From Deferribacteres bacterium (GTDB lineage Bacteria > Chrysiogenota > Deferribacteres > Deferribacterales > Geovibrionaceae), in assembly GCA_023395255.1 (NCBI GenBank), contig JAEWZN010000008.1:111842-175841 (forward strand): a stretch of DNA of 64,000 bases, read 5' to 3'. The notes beneath the pieces were generated by a model. The model was not told the DNA's origin and ran no database searches. It saw only the letters and a list, made by a program, of their open reading frames with translations. Positions 7,513 to 16,950 of this stretch are shown here, piece by piece (position 1 is the stretch's first letter; the number at the start of each line of letters is the position of its first letter). The position numbers were made by a program, and so were the translations under genes.

Positions 7513-8493
7513 TCAGATCCCGTATTTGCGGCGTTTTCTTGTGAGGGTTGAAAGGTCTATACAGAGTTTTCCGGCTGCATCCAAAAGAGTCCGGGACTTT
7601 TGCAGGGCGTCTTTTATCAGTTCTTTCTCGTATTGCTCAAGCCTGTATTTAAGAGAGTCCCTTATCTTTTCCCCTTTTAAAGCGGTTATTCCGCATTCCG
7701 AATAAATATAATCCGGCCTGATGCACGGCACAGGACTCAGCAGAACAAGCTTCTCCACCACATGCCGCAGTTCGCGGATGTTGCCGAACCACTCATAAGC
7801 CGTAAGCAGTTCTACGGATTCCCTGTCAAAGAAGACATTCTTCTCATATTTGTTATTATAGACTTTGCAGAAATAATTGATAAAATGAGGGATCTCCTCT
7901 TTTCTATCCTTCAGCGGGGGAAGCTCAATTTCAACGGTACTGAGTCTGTAGTACAGGTCTTCTCTGAAAAAGGCGTTTTCTATCTGAGTTTTGATTGCTT
8001 TATTTGTTGCCGCGATAATCCTCACATCAGCAGAAAGGGTCTTTTTCCCGCCTATTTTTACAAACTGCTTATGTTCAAGAAATGTAAGGAGCTTTGATTG
8101 AAGCTCAAGGGGCATATCCCCTATTTCATCCAGAAAAAGCGTTCCTCCGGCGGACTGTTCGATAAAACCTTCATACCCGCCCTTCAATGCACCTGTAAAT
8201 GCGCCCTGTTCGTAGCCGAACATTTTGGACTCAAAAAGCTGTTCGGGGATAGCACTGCAGTTTATATGAATGAAGCTGCCGCTCATACGGCTTTCGTTAT
8301 GGATAAAGTAAGCTAATTTATCCTTCCCGGTTCCGGATTCGCCGGTAATCAGGACAGATACATTGTAAGGAGCCACATGCGCGGCCTTGGAGTATATCTT
8401 CCGCATAATGCCGCATTCGACAACGAAACCATCGCCGAAGGAACAGGCGGCGTGCTTTGTCCTGAAACCGCTACCTGAAGCTGAAACAGACAC
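7513..8493 (-). CDS. Sigma-54-dependent transcriptional activator without a sensor domain
   Basis: This is an AAA+ enhancer-binding protein that remodels sigma-54 RNA polymerase by ATP hydrolysis. It has Walker A GESGTGKD at residues 51-58, the sigma-54 contact loop GAFTGA at 97-102 and Walker B GGTLFLDEIG at 116-125. A short C-terminal segment (about 290-326, ending LSTLTRKRRKYGI) is the helix-turn-helix. No receiver, GAF or PAS domain precedes the ATPase: only about 20 residues fit between the start and the AAA+ core, and the frame closes at a stop about 20 codons upstream. The start is probably GTG at 8493. It converges with the porin, its likely target. Confidence 0.88.
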   Translation of the reverse strand: MSVSASGSGFRTKHAACSFGDGFVVECGIMRKIYSKAAHVAPYNVSVLITGESGTGKDKLAYFIHNESRMSGSFIHINCSAIPEQLFESKMFGYEQGAFTGALKGGYEGFIEQSAGGTLFLDEIGDMPLELQSKLLTFLEHKQFVKIGGKKTLSADVRIIAATNKAIKTQIENAFFREDLYYRLSTVEIELPPLKDRKEEIPHFINYFCKVYNNKYEKNVFFDRESVELLTAYEWFGNIRELRHVVEKLVLLSPVPCIRPDYIYSECGITALKGEKIRDSLKYRLEQYEKELIKDALQKSRTLLDAAGKLCIDLSTLTRKRRKYGI

Positions 8494-8702
8494 AATAAGA
8501 ACCCTGAAAGCTTGAAAACATACGAACCCCTTTTTACAGCACAGAAATTTTCACAACTGCCGTTATCCGTCCGGCTGCAAATACGATTTTATAAGGATTA
8601 TTTTATTAGGCATCAAACAATATATCAATGCATAAAGCTTTGAAATAATTAAGATTTTTGACAGGAAAAAGTCAAATGGCAGCGGTTTCAGGCCTGTTTG
8701 TA
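8494..8702. other. Intergenic region upstream of the sigma-54 activator
   Basis: AT-rich sequence between two leftward genes (317 bp to the end of pyrD, including the terminator listed next). It should hold the promoter of the activator gene, but I see no convincing -35/-10 pair and no coding signal. Confidence 0.4.
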
Positions 8703-8736
8703 TAAGCAAAACACCCTCCTTTCACAAAGGAGGGTT
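8703..8736 (-). terminator. Hairpin terminator downstream of pyrD
   Basis: ACCCTCCTTT and AAAGGAGGGT form a 10-bp stem (8713-8735) with a 3-base loop. On the minus strand it is followed by GTTTTGCTT. It lies about 75 bp past the pyrD stop and would end the carB-pyrK-pyrD transcript. Confidence 0.6.
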
Positions 8737-8810
8737 GGGGAGGATTTATGCAAATACAGTTTTTTTTACTTTTAAAAGGACTTTATCAAGAAGGCGGACG
8801 GCTGCCTCAT

Positions 8811-9728
8811 CTATTTACTCAAATCCACCTTTCCGGTGAGTTCCGATATGTTTGAGAGTCCCTGACTTTCGGCATATTTCTCAAGCCCGTCAACTATTTT
8901 CAGCGTGAGCTCCGGATCAACAAAATTTGCCGTACCCACCTGAACTGCTGATGCGCCCACAAGAAAGAATTCCGCTGCGTCCTCCCATCTGATTATGCCG
9001 CCCATGCCGATTATAGGGATCTTCACAACTTTTGATACCTCGTGCACCATGCGCACAGCGACAGGCTTTATGGCCGGGCCGCTGAGGCCGCCTGTAACGT
9101 TTGATATATAAGGCTTTCTGGTATGGATGTTCACCGCCATGCCAAGAAGGGTGTTTATGGCGCTGATTCCGTCCGCCCCGCTGTCCTCACAGGCTTTTGC
9201 GAAGGGCTTAATATCTGTGACATTCGGTGAAAGTTTCACCAGTAAAGGCTTGTTCCTGATGGCTTTTCTGCATTCGCTCACCACCTTTGCCGTCATGGAG
9301 GGATCAGAGCCGAAAGCTATTCCGCCCTCCTTCACATTGGGGCATGATATATTCATCTCAAGCATATCAACATCAGCGTTATCAAGAACTTCTGCCACCT
9401 GAACATATTCCTCTATGGTTTTCCCCCAGAAGTTTACGATCACTCTTGTGTCATACTTTCTTAAAAGCGGCAGTTTCTCCTTGAGAAACTTGTGAACACC
9501 GACATTCTGCAAACCGATTGCGTTCAGCATGCCGGAGGTGGTTTCCATGATTCGGGGCATGGGGTTGCCCTTAACTTCGTTGTATGAAATCCCCTTAACC
9601 GAGATTCCGCCGAGTTTTGATATATCTATGAAGCGCGCGTACTCCAGCCCGTAGCCGAAGGTTCCGCTTGCCGTGATAACGGGGTTTTTGAATTCCACCC
9701 CGCAGATGTTTACTTTCAGTACGGACAT
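8811..9728 (-). CDS. pyrD: Dihydroorotate dehydrogenase B, catalytic subunit
   Basis: This flavoenzyme oxidises dihydroorotate to orotate in pyrimidine synthesis. The 305-residue sequence is class 1B: the active-site cysteine is Cys129 in NISCPN (126-131), the FMN barrel starts with NPVITASGTFGYG, and the C-terminal FMN phosphate site is GMGGIIRWEDAAEF. Class 1B enzymes use NAD through a PyrK partner, and pyrK is directly upstream (6-bp gap) in the same leftward operon. The ATG at 9728 has GGTAGG upstream as a binding site. It is cytosolic, working as a PyrD2K2 complex. Confidence 0.96.
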   Translation of the reverse strand: MSVLKVNICGVEFKNPVITASGTFGYGLEYARFIDISKLGGISVKGISYNEVKGNPMPRIMETTSGMLNAIGLQNVGVHKFLKEKLPLLRKYDTRVIVNFWGKTIEEYVQVAEVLDNADVDMLEMNISCPNVKEGGIAFGSDPSMTAKVVSECRKAIRNKPLLVKLSPNVTDIKPFAKACEDSGADGISAINTLLGMAVNIHTRKPYISNVTGGLSGPAIKPVAVRMVHEVSKVVKIPIIGMGGIIRWEDAAEFFLVGASAVQVGTANFVDPELTLKIVDGLEKYAESQGLSNISELTGKVDLSK

Positions 9729-9734
9729 TTCAAC

Positions 9735-10517
9735 CTACCTGCAAACCGATTCCCAAACGACCTTTGAGCCGTCAAACACGGGGCCTTCCACACAGCATCT
9801 TTTCTGCACTGTTTCCTCCCCTTCCCTCACATAGATGATACAGCCGAGACAGGCACCCATTCCGCACGCCATGCGTTCATCCAGAGAGACATCCACCGGA
9901 ACGCCGCCTTTGACGCATATTCCGCTGACCGCCTCAAGCATACGTTTGGGGCCGCACGCATACACACGGTCGAACCCTTTTACATCCTGCCCGAAAGGCA
10001 CAGTCACAAGGGCTTTCTCCCCCACACTGCCGTCATCGGTGGTGATAACGAGCTTGTCTATATGCGGATGGAACTCATCAGCCAGAATTATATCCTCCTG
10101 ATTCCGTCCGCCGAAATACAGAGTAATGCTGCATCCGTCATCCTGCAGAAGCTTCGCTATCCAGAGCAGAGGGGCAATGCCCACTCCGCCCGCAACGAGA
10201 GCCACTTTTTGGTTTTTAACCGACTTAAAGCCGTTTCCGAGACTGGATGAAAACTCTATCACTGATCCGGCGGGGCTTTCCGTCATGAGGCGTGTTCCCT
10301 TCCCCACAAGCATGTAAAGCAGGCGGAAGGTGTTTCCGCGGACATCCACCAGGCCAAACGGCCGCCGGAGAAGCGGATCAGCCAGATAGTCCTGCAGCCC
10401 GGCTTTCACCATGACGAACTGACCGGGCTTGGCTGTCTGCACAAACTCAGGCGATTCGATCTCCATAAGGCGGTATTTATCATTAAGTCTTTCGTTTTTA
10501 AGGATAATTCCCTTCAT
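9735..10517 (-). CDS. pyrK: Dihydroorotate dehydrogenase B, electron-transfer subunit
   Basis: PyrK carries electrons from PyrD through a [2Fe-2S] cluster and FAD to NAD+. The 260-residue protein has the ferredoxin-reductase-like FAD/NAD fold (RRPFGLVDV near residue 51; GGVGIAPLLW near 110). Near the C-terminus it has the cysteine cluster CGMGACLGCIIYV followed by RCCVEGPVF. It sits between carB (1-bp gap) and pyrD (6-bp gap), an arrangement typical for type B systems, so all three are translationally coupled. Confidence 0.95.
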   Translation of the reverse strand: MKGIILKNERLNDKYRLMEIESPEFVQTAKPGQFVMVKAGLQDYLADPLLRRPFGLVDVRGNTFRLLYMLVGKGTRLMTESPAGSVIEFSSSLGNGFKSVKNQKVALVAGGVGIAPLLWIAKLLQDDGCSITLYFGGRNQEDIILADEFHPHIDKLVITTDDGSVGEKALVTVPFGQDVKGFDRVYACGPKRMLEAVSGICVKGGVPVDVSLDERMACGMGACLGCIIYVREGEETVQKRCCVEGPVFDGSKVVWESVCR

Positions 10518-10518
10518 A

Positions 10519-13500
10519 TTATTTCCCGAAATATTGCTGAATCGGTTTAACTGTCATGCCCTTGTGGATTTTGGATTCAATGGCGGTAACAACAGCCTGA
10601 GCAGCTTCAAGGGTTGTGGCGTAAGGTACGCTGTAGCTGAGGATTGCCCTGCGGATAGATTCCGAGTCCAGTCTTGAGCGTCTGCCCGCGGGAATGTTCA
10701 GGCAGAAGCTGATTTCCCTGTTTTTCACCGCATCCACAATGTTCGGTCTGCCTTCGCTGACCTTTTTGATGCGCTCAACCTCTATGCCGTGACCGACGAG
10801 GAAGTCGTAAGTGCCCGCAGTGGAAACAACAGTGAAGCCCAGTTCCACAAATTTCTTGGCGACAGGGAGCACACCGTCCTTGCAGGCATCCTTAACACTG
10901 ATGAATACCTTGCCTTTTTCAGGCAGCTTGTTGCCAGCCGCGAGCTGAGACTTGTAGAATGCCATGCCGAAGTCGGTATCTATGCCCATAACCTCGCCTG
11001 TGGACTTCATTTCGGGTCCGAGGACAAGGTCAGTTCCGGGGAACTTGACGAAGGGGAATACAGCTTCCTTAACCGTATAGTATTCGGGGTAAATCTCTTC
11101 TGTGAAGCCGAGTTCTTTCAGAGTTATGCCCACCATCACCTTGCTTGCGATTTTCGCAAGAGGGCGGCCGATGGTTTTGCTCACATAAGGCACGGTTCTG
11201 GATGCTCTGGGGTTAACCTCAAGGATGAAAAGCTCATCGCCCTTGATTGCCCACTGAACATTCATCAGACCTATTACATTAAGTTCTCTGGATAACTTCT
11301 TGGTTTCGCTGATTATTTTAGCCTGCATCTCTTTTGAGATAGTGCGCGCCGGAATGGAGCATGCGGAGTCGCCGGAGTGGATTCCCGCTTCTTCAATATG
11401 CTGCATTATTCCGCCGATAACAACCATATCGCCGTCACTCACGGAGTCCACATCCACCTCAATGGCGTTTTCAAGGAACTTGTCAATGAGCACAGGGTGG
11501 TCGTCACTGGCTTCTACGGCGTATTTCATATAGTTTACAAGGGCTTCGCGCTCATAAACTATCTCCATCGCCCGTCCGCCGAGTACATAAGAAGGACGCA
11601 CAACCACCGGATAGCCTATTTTATCGGCTATTTCAAAGGCCTGCTGGTCATTCTTGGCTATGCCGTTGGGCGGCTGTTTGATATGCAGCCTTTCTATGAG
11701 GTCTTTAAACCTCTCTCTGTCTTCTGCTATATCAATGCTGTCAGGGGAAGTGCCGAGGATCGGTACACCTGCTTTTTCAAGGGGTACTGCAAGCTTGAGG
11801 GGTGTCTGCCCGCCGAACTGAACAATCACTCCGATCGGTTTTTCCTTCTCAACAATGTTGAGCACGTGCTCTTTCGTGAGCGGCTCAAAGTAGAGCCTGT
11901 CCGAGGTGTCATAGTCTGTACTGACCGTTTCCGGGTTGCAGTTAACCATGATTGTCTCGTACCCGGCCTCTTCCAGAGCGAATGAGGCGTGAACGCAGCA
12001 GTAGTCAAACTCTATACCCTGCCCTATCCTGTTGGGTCCTCCGCCGAGGATGATAACCTTCTTCCTGTCTGTGGGTTCCGCCTCACACTCATCCTCAAAG
12101 GTTGAGTAAAGATAAGGTGTGTTGGACTCGAACTCTGCGGCGCAGGTATCGACCCTTTTATAAACTGCCTTGCGGCGTGAGTTTCTTACTTCGTCTTCGT
12201 TTGTTTTAAGGAGTTTGGCAAGCCTTTTGTCAGAGAAGCCGAGCCTTTTCGCACTTTCCATCATATCAGCGTTTACAGCCTTGAGTGAGCCTTTTTCTTT
12301 AAGCTCCGTCTCGAACTCTATGATCTCCTTGATATTGTCAAGGAACCACGGGTCTATAGCGCTGATTTCATGTATCTCTTCCGTTGTGTAGCCCGCCCTG
12401 AAAGCATCACCGATATACCACATACGCTTGTCTGTGGGGCGGCGGAGATATTTCTCTATCTCCTCCCTGACGGATTCCCTGCCTAGTTCTTCCGCGGGGA
12501 AAACTTCGTCAAAGCCTGTTTTGCCTGTTTCAAGGGAGTTGATGGCCTTCTGGAGGGATTCCTTAAAGGTTCTGCCTATGGACATAACTTCGCCCACGGA
12601 TTTCATCTGGGTTGTCAGCCTGTCATCCGCGCCGGGGAATTTCTCAAAGGTAAATCTGGGGAATTTTACCACACAGTAATCTATTGTGGGCTCGAATGAT
12701 GCCGGGGTTTTTTTGGTGATGTCGTTGGGTATCTCATCCAGAGTGTAGCCGACTGCAAGCTTGGCCGCTATTTTCGCTATGGGGAAGCCTGTTGCCTTGG
12801 ATGCCAGAGCGGAACTTCTGGAAACTCTGGGGTTCATCTCGATGATTATCTGGCGGCCGTTTGCAGGGTTTACCGCGAACTGAACGTTTGAGCCGCCCGT
12901 GTCCACGCCTATCTCACGCATAACCTTGATTGAGGCGTTGCGGAGTTCCTGATATTCCTTGTCTGTAAGTGTCTGTGCGGGTGCAACAGTGATGCTGTCC
13001 CCTGTGTGAACGCCCATGGGATCGAAGTTTTCTATAGAGCAGATGATAACCACGTTGTCGTTAAGGTCGCGCATTACTTCAAGCTCGTATTCCTTCCAGC
13101 CGAGTGCGGATTCCTCCACGAGGATTTCATGCACGGGCGAGGCCTCAAGCCCCCACTCAACATAGCTTTTGTATTCCTCTATGTTATAGGCAACGTTTCC
13201 GCCTGTTCCGCCCAAAGTGAAAGAAGGGCGTATGATGGCGGGAAAGCCTATGCTGTCTATACAGTCCATAGCCTGCTGATATGTGCGGACTATTTCGCTT
13301 TTCGGCATATCAAGGCCTATTTTCGCCATAGCCTCTTTGAAAAGCTCGCGGTCTTCCGCTTTTCTGATAGCCTGAACATTCGCGCCTATGAGCTCAACCT
13401 TGTGTTTTTCAAGCACACCTGCATCGTAGGCTGCCAAAGCAAGGTTGAGGGCTGTCTGCCCGCCGACGGTGGGAAGAATGGCATCGGGTTTTTCCACGTC

Positions 13501-13734
13501 CAGAATTTTGTCCAGAATCTCAACTGTGAGAGGCTCTATGTACGTGGCATCGGCTATTTCGGGATCTGTCATGATCGTGGCGGGGTTGGAGTTTATGAGT
13601 ACAACTCTGTATCCTTCCTCCTTAAGGGCTTTTACAGCCTGTGTTCCCGAATAGTCAAACTCGCAGGCCTGGCCGATAACAATGGGGCCGGAACCTATAA
13701 CCAGAATGGTTTTGATGTCGTTTCTTCTTGGCAA
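10519..13734 (-). CDS. carB: Carbamoyl-phosphate synthase large subunit
   Basis: CarB makes carbamoyl phosphate from bicarbonate, ATP and ammonia for pyrimidine and arginine synthesis. The 1071-residue length is normal: two homologous ATP-grasp halves (starting [20 protein letters not shown] near residue 10 and [19 protein letters not shown] near 555) and a C-terminal MGS-like allosteric domain (about 935-1071). The start is a TTG at 13734 with GGAGG five bases before it; no ATG fits the family N-terminus ([13 protein letters not shown]). It is first in carB-pyrK-pyrD. carA is not in the window. Confidence 0.96.
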   Translation of the reverse strand: MPRRNDIKTILVIGSGPIVIGQACEFDYSGTQAVKALKEEGYRVVLINSNPATIMTDPEIADATYIEPLTVEILDKILDVEKPDAILPTVGGQTALNLALAAYDAGVLEKHKVELIGANVQAIRKAEDRELFKEAMAKIGLDMPKSEIVRTYQQAMDCIDSIGFPAIIRPSFTLGGTGGNVAYNIEEYKSYVEWGLEASPVHEILVEESALGWKEYELEVMRDLNDNVVIICSIENFDPMGVHTGDSITVAPAQTLTDKEYQELRNASIKVMREIGVDTGGSNVQFAVNPANGRQIIIEMNPRVSRSSALASKATGFPIAKIAAKLAVGYTLDEIPNDITKKTPASFEPTIDYCVVKFPRFTFEKFPGADDRLTTQMKSVGEVMSIGRTFKESLQKAINSLETGKTGFDEVFPAEELGRESVREEIEKYLRRPTDKRMWYIGDAFRAGYTTEEIHEISAIDPWFLDNIKEIIEFETELKEKGSLKAVNADMMESAKRLGFSDKRLAKLLKTNEDEVRNSRRKAVYKRVDTCAAEFESNTPYLYSTFEDECEAEPTDRKKVIILGGGPNRIGQGIEFDYCCVHASFALEEAGYETIMVNCNPETVSTDYDTSDRLYFEPLTKEHVLNIVEKEKPIGVIVQFGGQTPLKLAVPLEKAGVPILGTSPDSIDIAEDRERFKDLIERLHIKQPPNGIAKNDQQAFEIADKIGYPVVVRPSYVLGGRAMEIVYEREALVNYMKYAVEASDDHPVLIDKFLENAIEVDVDSVSDGDMVVIGGIMQHIEEAGIHSGDSACSIPARTISKEMQAKIISETKKLSRELNVIGLMNVQWAIKGDELFILEVNPRASRTVPYVSKTIGRPLAKIASKVMVGITLKELGFTEEIYPEYYTVKEAVFPFVKFPGTDLVLGPEMKSTGEVMGIDTDFGMAFYKSQLAAGNKLPEKGKVFISVKDACKDGVLPVAKKFVELGFTVVSTAGTYDFLVGHGIEVERIKKVSEGRPNIVDAVKNREISFCLNIPAGRRSRLDSESIRRAILSYSVPYATTLEAAQAVVTAIESKIHKGMTVKPIQQYFGK

Positions 13735-13822
13735 CTCATCCTCCGAAATATATGGGCAAAATTGGAGTTTTATATCAGAATTATTTCCCTTTTACAACAC
13801 TTGATGGCGAAAAAAATTATAC

Positions 13823-13855
13823 AAAAAAAAGCCCCTGAAATACAGGGGCTTTTTA
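13823..13855 (-). terminator. Bidirectional terminator after the SWIM gene
   Basis: AGCCCCTG (13830-13837) pairs with CAGGGGCT (13843-13850), flanked by A-runs and T-runs on both sides. On the minus strand it separates the SWIM gene from carB. Confidence 0.85.
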
Positions 13856-13865
13856 AGCTTAATCT

Positions 13866-14402
13866 CTATTTTTGGCTGCACAGCAGGTACAGGCACGCAA
13901 TCTTTAAAGGATCGGTCAGCACATGGTTCTTGCCGTTCAGATCCTCTTTAACTATGGAGGAGAGCTGCTGGATTGAAACTCCCGCAAGTTCCGCCACCTG
14001 AGAGGAGCTAATATTTTTGCCGCGCACATCGTCAAGGAGAGACTTAAGCGTGGTTGTTTTGATGTAAAATTTAATATCGTCAAAAGTTGTTATGCTTTTT
14101 CTATCCAGTTTGCGGCTGCTGGCGAAAACCCACGGTGTGTAGATGTAAGTCAGGCCGAGGGCAGCGGCATGCTTGCAGAAAACCTCCTTGGAGTTGGAAC
14201 ATTCGCATGAAAACTTTATGGGGTCTGAATCGATTTGGAGAGTGGTTATGTAAGCACCGTGGTTACCCTTGATTGTTCCCTTCAGAAGAGAACCCTCAAC
14301 AGAGCAGTCGATAAATTTACCGACATAGTTTTCCGCCCTCTGCAAATTCAGAGGAGTGGAAATGTTTCTAAGCTGTTCTTCACTAAGCTTTGGCATCTGC
14401 AT
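13866..14402 (-). CDS. Small SWIM zinc-finger protein with a C-terminal HTH-like segment
   Basis: This 178-residue protein contains a SWIM motif, CxC-x7-CxH, with Cys66, Cys68, Cys76 and His78 (CECSNSKEVFCKH). SWIM domains bind zinc and occur in helicase partners and DNA- or protein-binding factors. Residues 120-142 (SSSQVAELAGVSIQQLSSIV) resemble a helix-turn-helix, which is inference. The start at ATG 14402 has AAGGAGG six bases upstream. The frame continues 31 codons further, but that part is translated from a dispersed repeat and should be excluded. It lies alone between carB and recG; its function is unknown. Confidence 0.75.
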   Translation of the reverse strand: MQMPKLSEEQLRNISTPLNLQRAENYVGKFIDCSVEGSLLKGTIKGNHGAYITTLQIDSDPIKFSCECSNSKEVFCKHAAALGLTYIYTPWVFASSRKLDRKSITTFDDIKFYIKTTTLKSLLDDVRGKNISSSQVAELAGVSIQQLSSIVKEDLNGKNHVLTDPLKIACLYLLCSQK

Positions 14403-14423
14403 CGGCGACCTCCTTAATTTATG

Positions 14424-14520
14424 ATAAAAATTTTCCCGTCCATGGAAAATTTTTATACACGCTCGCGGTTTGCAAAGCAAACCTTCGCTGCGCACGGCGC
14501 ATTTCCTTCCATGGAAATGC
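14424..14520 (+). repeat. Three-hairpin dispersed repeat, copy A
   Basis: Left hairpin: ATAAAAATTTTCC/GGAAAATTTTTAT, 13 perfect pairs (14424-14456). Linker ACACGCTCGC (14457-14466). Centre hairpin: GGTTTGC-AAA-GCAAACC (14467-14483). Linker TTCGCTGCGCACGGC (14484-14498). Right hairpin: GCATTTCC-TTCCAT-GGAAATGC (14499-14520). Both outer loops end in CCAT followed by GG. The copy lies immediately upstream of the SWIM gene. Confidence 0.9.
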
Positions 14521-14539
14521 AGGGGTTAATCAATAAACT

Positions 14540-14625
14540 ATCCCTCACGGGAAACTTCTGTACACGCTCGCGGTTTGCAAAGCAAACCTTCGCTGCGCAC
14601 GGCGCATTTCCTTCCATGGAAATGC
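14540..14625 (+). repeat. Three-hairpin dispersed repeat, copy B (tandem to A)
   Basis: Bases 14566-14625 are identical to 14461-14520 (60 bp, offset 105). The left hairpin is different and short (TCCC-TCAC-GGGA, 14541-14552). The copy ends 22 bp from the recG stop codon. Confidence 0.9.
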
Positions 14626-14646
14626 TAGGGGCTCCTGTCTGACCGT

Positions 14647-16941
14647 CTAACCGATATTAAGGAAGTCAATCCCTTCCTTCCATCTGGTTTTAAGGGCTTC
14701 CAGAACAGTTTTATTAACCGGTTTTGCCAGTTCGGGATCTTCTGCGAGAAGCTCTTCCGCTTCCGCTCTTGCCCTATGTAATATTTTGACATCTTTTACG
14801 ATATTTGAAAACCTAAACTGCGGTAAACCTGATTGTCTTGTGCCGAAAAAATCTCCGGGGCCCCTCAGCTCCAGATCAATTTCGCTGAGCTTAAAGCCGT
14901 CAGCATGCTGTTCCATAGCTTTAATGCGGGCTTTGCCGTCCTCGCTTATCTGTTTGGAGTACACCAGAACACAGTATGACTGCTCCGCACCCCTGCCCAC
15001 TCTTCCCCTTAGCTGATGAAGCTGCGAAAGTCCGAACCTTTCGGCGTTTTCTATTACCATGACCGTGGCATCCGGCACATCCACCCCGACCTCAATAACC
15101 GTTGTGGAAACAAGAACTTTCAGCCGTCCGTGCTTAAAGGCGCTCATCATTTCACGCTTCTCATCCGCCTTCATCCGTCCGTGAAGCAGCCCTGTCACAT
15201 CCTCTCCGAAATAATGAGCAATCTCCTCATATCCTTCGGTTGCCGCTTTCAGGGCGAGTTTATCGCTGGTATCTATCATCGGGTATATAAAATAGGCCTT
15301 ATGCCCCTTATCCAGTTCCTTCTTCACCGAATCAAATATCCTGTGACGGGAGCTTTCGGGAAATGCTTTGGTAATAATCGGTTTTCTGCCGGGCGGCATA
15401 GCGTCAATCACGCTTATGTCAAGATCGCCGTAAAATGTCAGTGATAATGTTCTGGGGATCGGCGTTGCCGTCATAAGAAGAATATCAGGTGTATACCCTT
15501 TTTCCACCAATGTTTTGCGCTGTAAAACGCCGAAGCGGTGCTGTTCGTCTATAACCACAAAGCCGAGAGTTGCAAACTCAGTGTCCTCCTGAATAAGGGC
15601 GTGTGTACCCACCACAAAATTGATATGCCCTTCCCTTATAAGCTCTTTGGACGATTTTTTATCCTTATCCGCCGTGGAGCCTGTGAGCAGAGCCGCCGTA
15701 TATTTTGTTCCGTCCAGAAAATTCAGCAGACTGCGGAAGTGCTGCTCTGCAAGAACCTCCGTGGGTGCGATTATTGCCGCCTGACATCCGTTTTTCACAG
15801 CAACCATTGCAGCAGTGAAGCAAACAATGGTTTTTCCGCTTCCCACATCCCCCTGCACCAGCCTGTTCATCTGCTTCGGACGCTTCATATCATTGAAAAT
15901 ATCCGCCAGAACCCTCTTCTGGGCGGAGGTGAGCCTGAAGGGCATCATCCCTGCTATCTCTTCCAGAAACTCAGGCTTCACATCAAACGCAATGCCTGAA
16001 ACCTCCTGATATGTCTTCTTTTTCATCAAAAGTCCAAGCTGGAGATAAAAAAGCTCCTCAAACACAAAACGCTCATATGCGGGATGGCTGCGGGTCTGGA
16101 GTTTTCCGAGCTGGCTTATATCGTCCGGATAATGAAGTGTCTTCACTGCGGAGCGTACGTCAGGGTATGAATATTTATCCGCCAGACGAAGCGGCAGAGT
16201 ATCGGGCATATATTCCAGATAGTCATGCACAGCGCGGAATACGGCGGATGCGTAAGTCTTATGGTTCACTGCCGTTGGCAAGCTGTATACAGCCCGGATT
16301 TTACCTATGTCGGCTTCACTTATCATTTCAGGGTGAACTATAGAGTATGAGCCGTCCATCCTGCCGATATTTCCGTAAAGGTGGTATCTGGAGCCTATGG
16401 TGAGCCCCGATGCGGGGTATGACTTTGAGAAGTTGAACCACAGGGCGGAGAAAAACCCTGTATCAGAGCGGAAAACAGCTTTATATATCCGCTTTTTCCC
16501 TCTGGTGAATGTCGGGCCGTGTGTCTCCAATACTCCGGTGAGAACGCCCTTCTCCCCGCCTTCATAGCCTATGGCCTCGTAACGGAAAGGAAAATGAAGA
16601 AGAACATCCTCCATATTCACTATACCGGCTTTTTCCAGCGCTTCGGCGGTTTTGCCGCCTATTCCCTTAACCGTTGCCACTGATGTATGCAGAAGAGCAG
16701 CCGCCTTTGTGCTGCCCGAAGCGGATGCTATGAACATAGCCAGTTCATGAACAACAGCGTCAAGCTCCGTCAGGGACGGTTTCTCCTTCTCCGCTGTGCG
16801 TGCGGCCATGGCGGAGAGTGTGGGATTAAGCTTTGCTGTGTATTCAGATACGGATAAAAGATAAGAGGCCGGATTTTTGATGAAATCCGACCTGTTTTTT
16901 CCTATGGAATTAAGGAGTTTGCGAAGATTGCCAAGCTCCAT
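14647..16941 (-). CDS. recG: ATP-dependent DNA helicase RecG
   Basis: RecG reverses stalled replication forks and processes Holliday junctions. The 764-residue product has an N-terminal extension and wedge (OB) domain (about 150-290), then SF2 helicase motifs: GDVGSGKT (Walker A), VIDEQHRFG (DEQH box), MTATPIPRT (motif III) and LHQLRGRVGRG (motif VI). E. coli RecG is about 690 residues; the extra length is at the N-terminus, as in many non-enteric bacteria. It is read leftward, just 9 bp after cheW. Confidence 0.96.
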   Translation of the reverse strand: MELGNLRKLLNSIGKNRSDFIKNPASYLLSVSEYTAKLNPTLSAMAARTAEKEKPSLTELDAVVHELAMFIASASGSTKAAALLHTSVATVKGIGGKTAEALEKAGIVNMEDVLLHFPFRYEAIGYEGGEKGVLTGVLETHGPTFTRGKKRIYKAVFRSDTGFFSALWFNFSKSYPASGLTIGSRYHLYGNIGRMDGSYSIVHPEMISEADIGKIRAVYSLPTAVNHKTYASAVFRAVHDYLEYMPDTLPLRLADKYSYPDVRSAVKTLHYPDDISQLGKLQTRSHPAYERFVFEELFYLQLGLLMKKKTYQEVSGIAFDVKPEFLEEIAGMMPFRLTSAQKRVLADIFNDMKRPKQMNRLVQGDVGSGKTIVCFTAAMVAVKNGCQAAIIAPTEVLAEQHFRSLLNFLDGTKYTAALLTGSTADKDKKSSKELIREGHINFVVGTHALIQEDTEFATLGFVVIDEQHRFGVLQRKTLVEKGYTPDILLMTATPIPRTLSLTFYGDLDISVIDAMPPGRKPIITKAFPESSRHRIFDSVKKELDKGHKAYFIYPMIDTSDKLALKAATEGYEEIAHYFGEDVTGLLHGRMKADEKREMMSAFKHGRLKVLVSTTVIEVGVDVPDATVMVIENAERFGLSQLHQLRGRVGRGAEQSYCVLVYSKQISEDGKARIKAMEQHADGFKLSEIDLELRGPGDFFGTRQSGLPQFRFSNIVKDVKILHRARAEAEELLAEDPELAKPVNKTVLEALKTRWKEGIDFLNIG

Positions 16942-16950
16942 GAGCCTTTG

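Noticed and set aside
13006..14001. A 331-codon open frame on the plus strand
   Set aside because: It is antisense to carB and the terminator beyond it, has no ribosome binding site and no protein-like composition; carB on the minus strand is certain.
14461..14625. Possible CRISPR-like repeat pair
   Set aside because: Only two identical 60-bp units occur, each itself three-hairpin in layout, with no spacers of even length and no cas genes.
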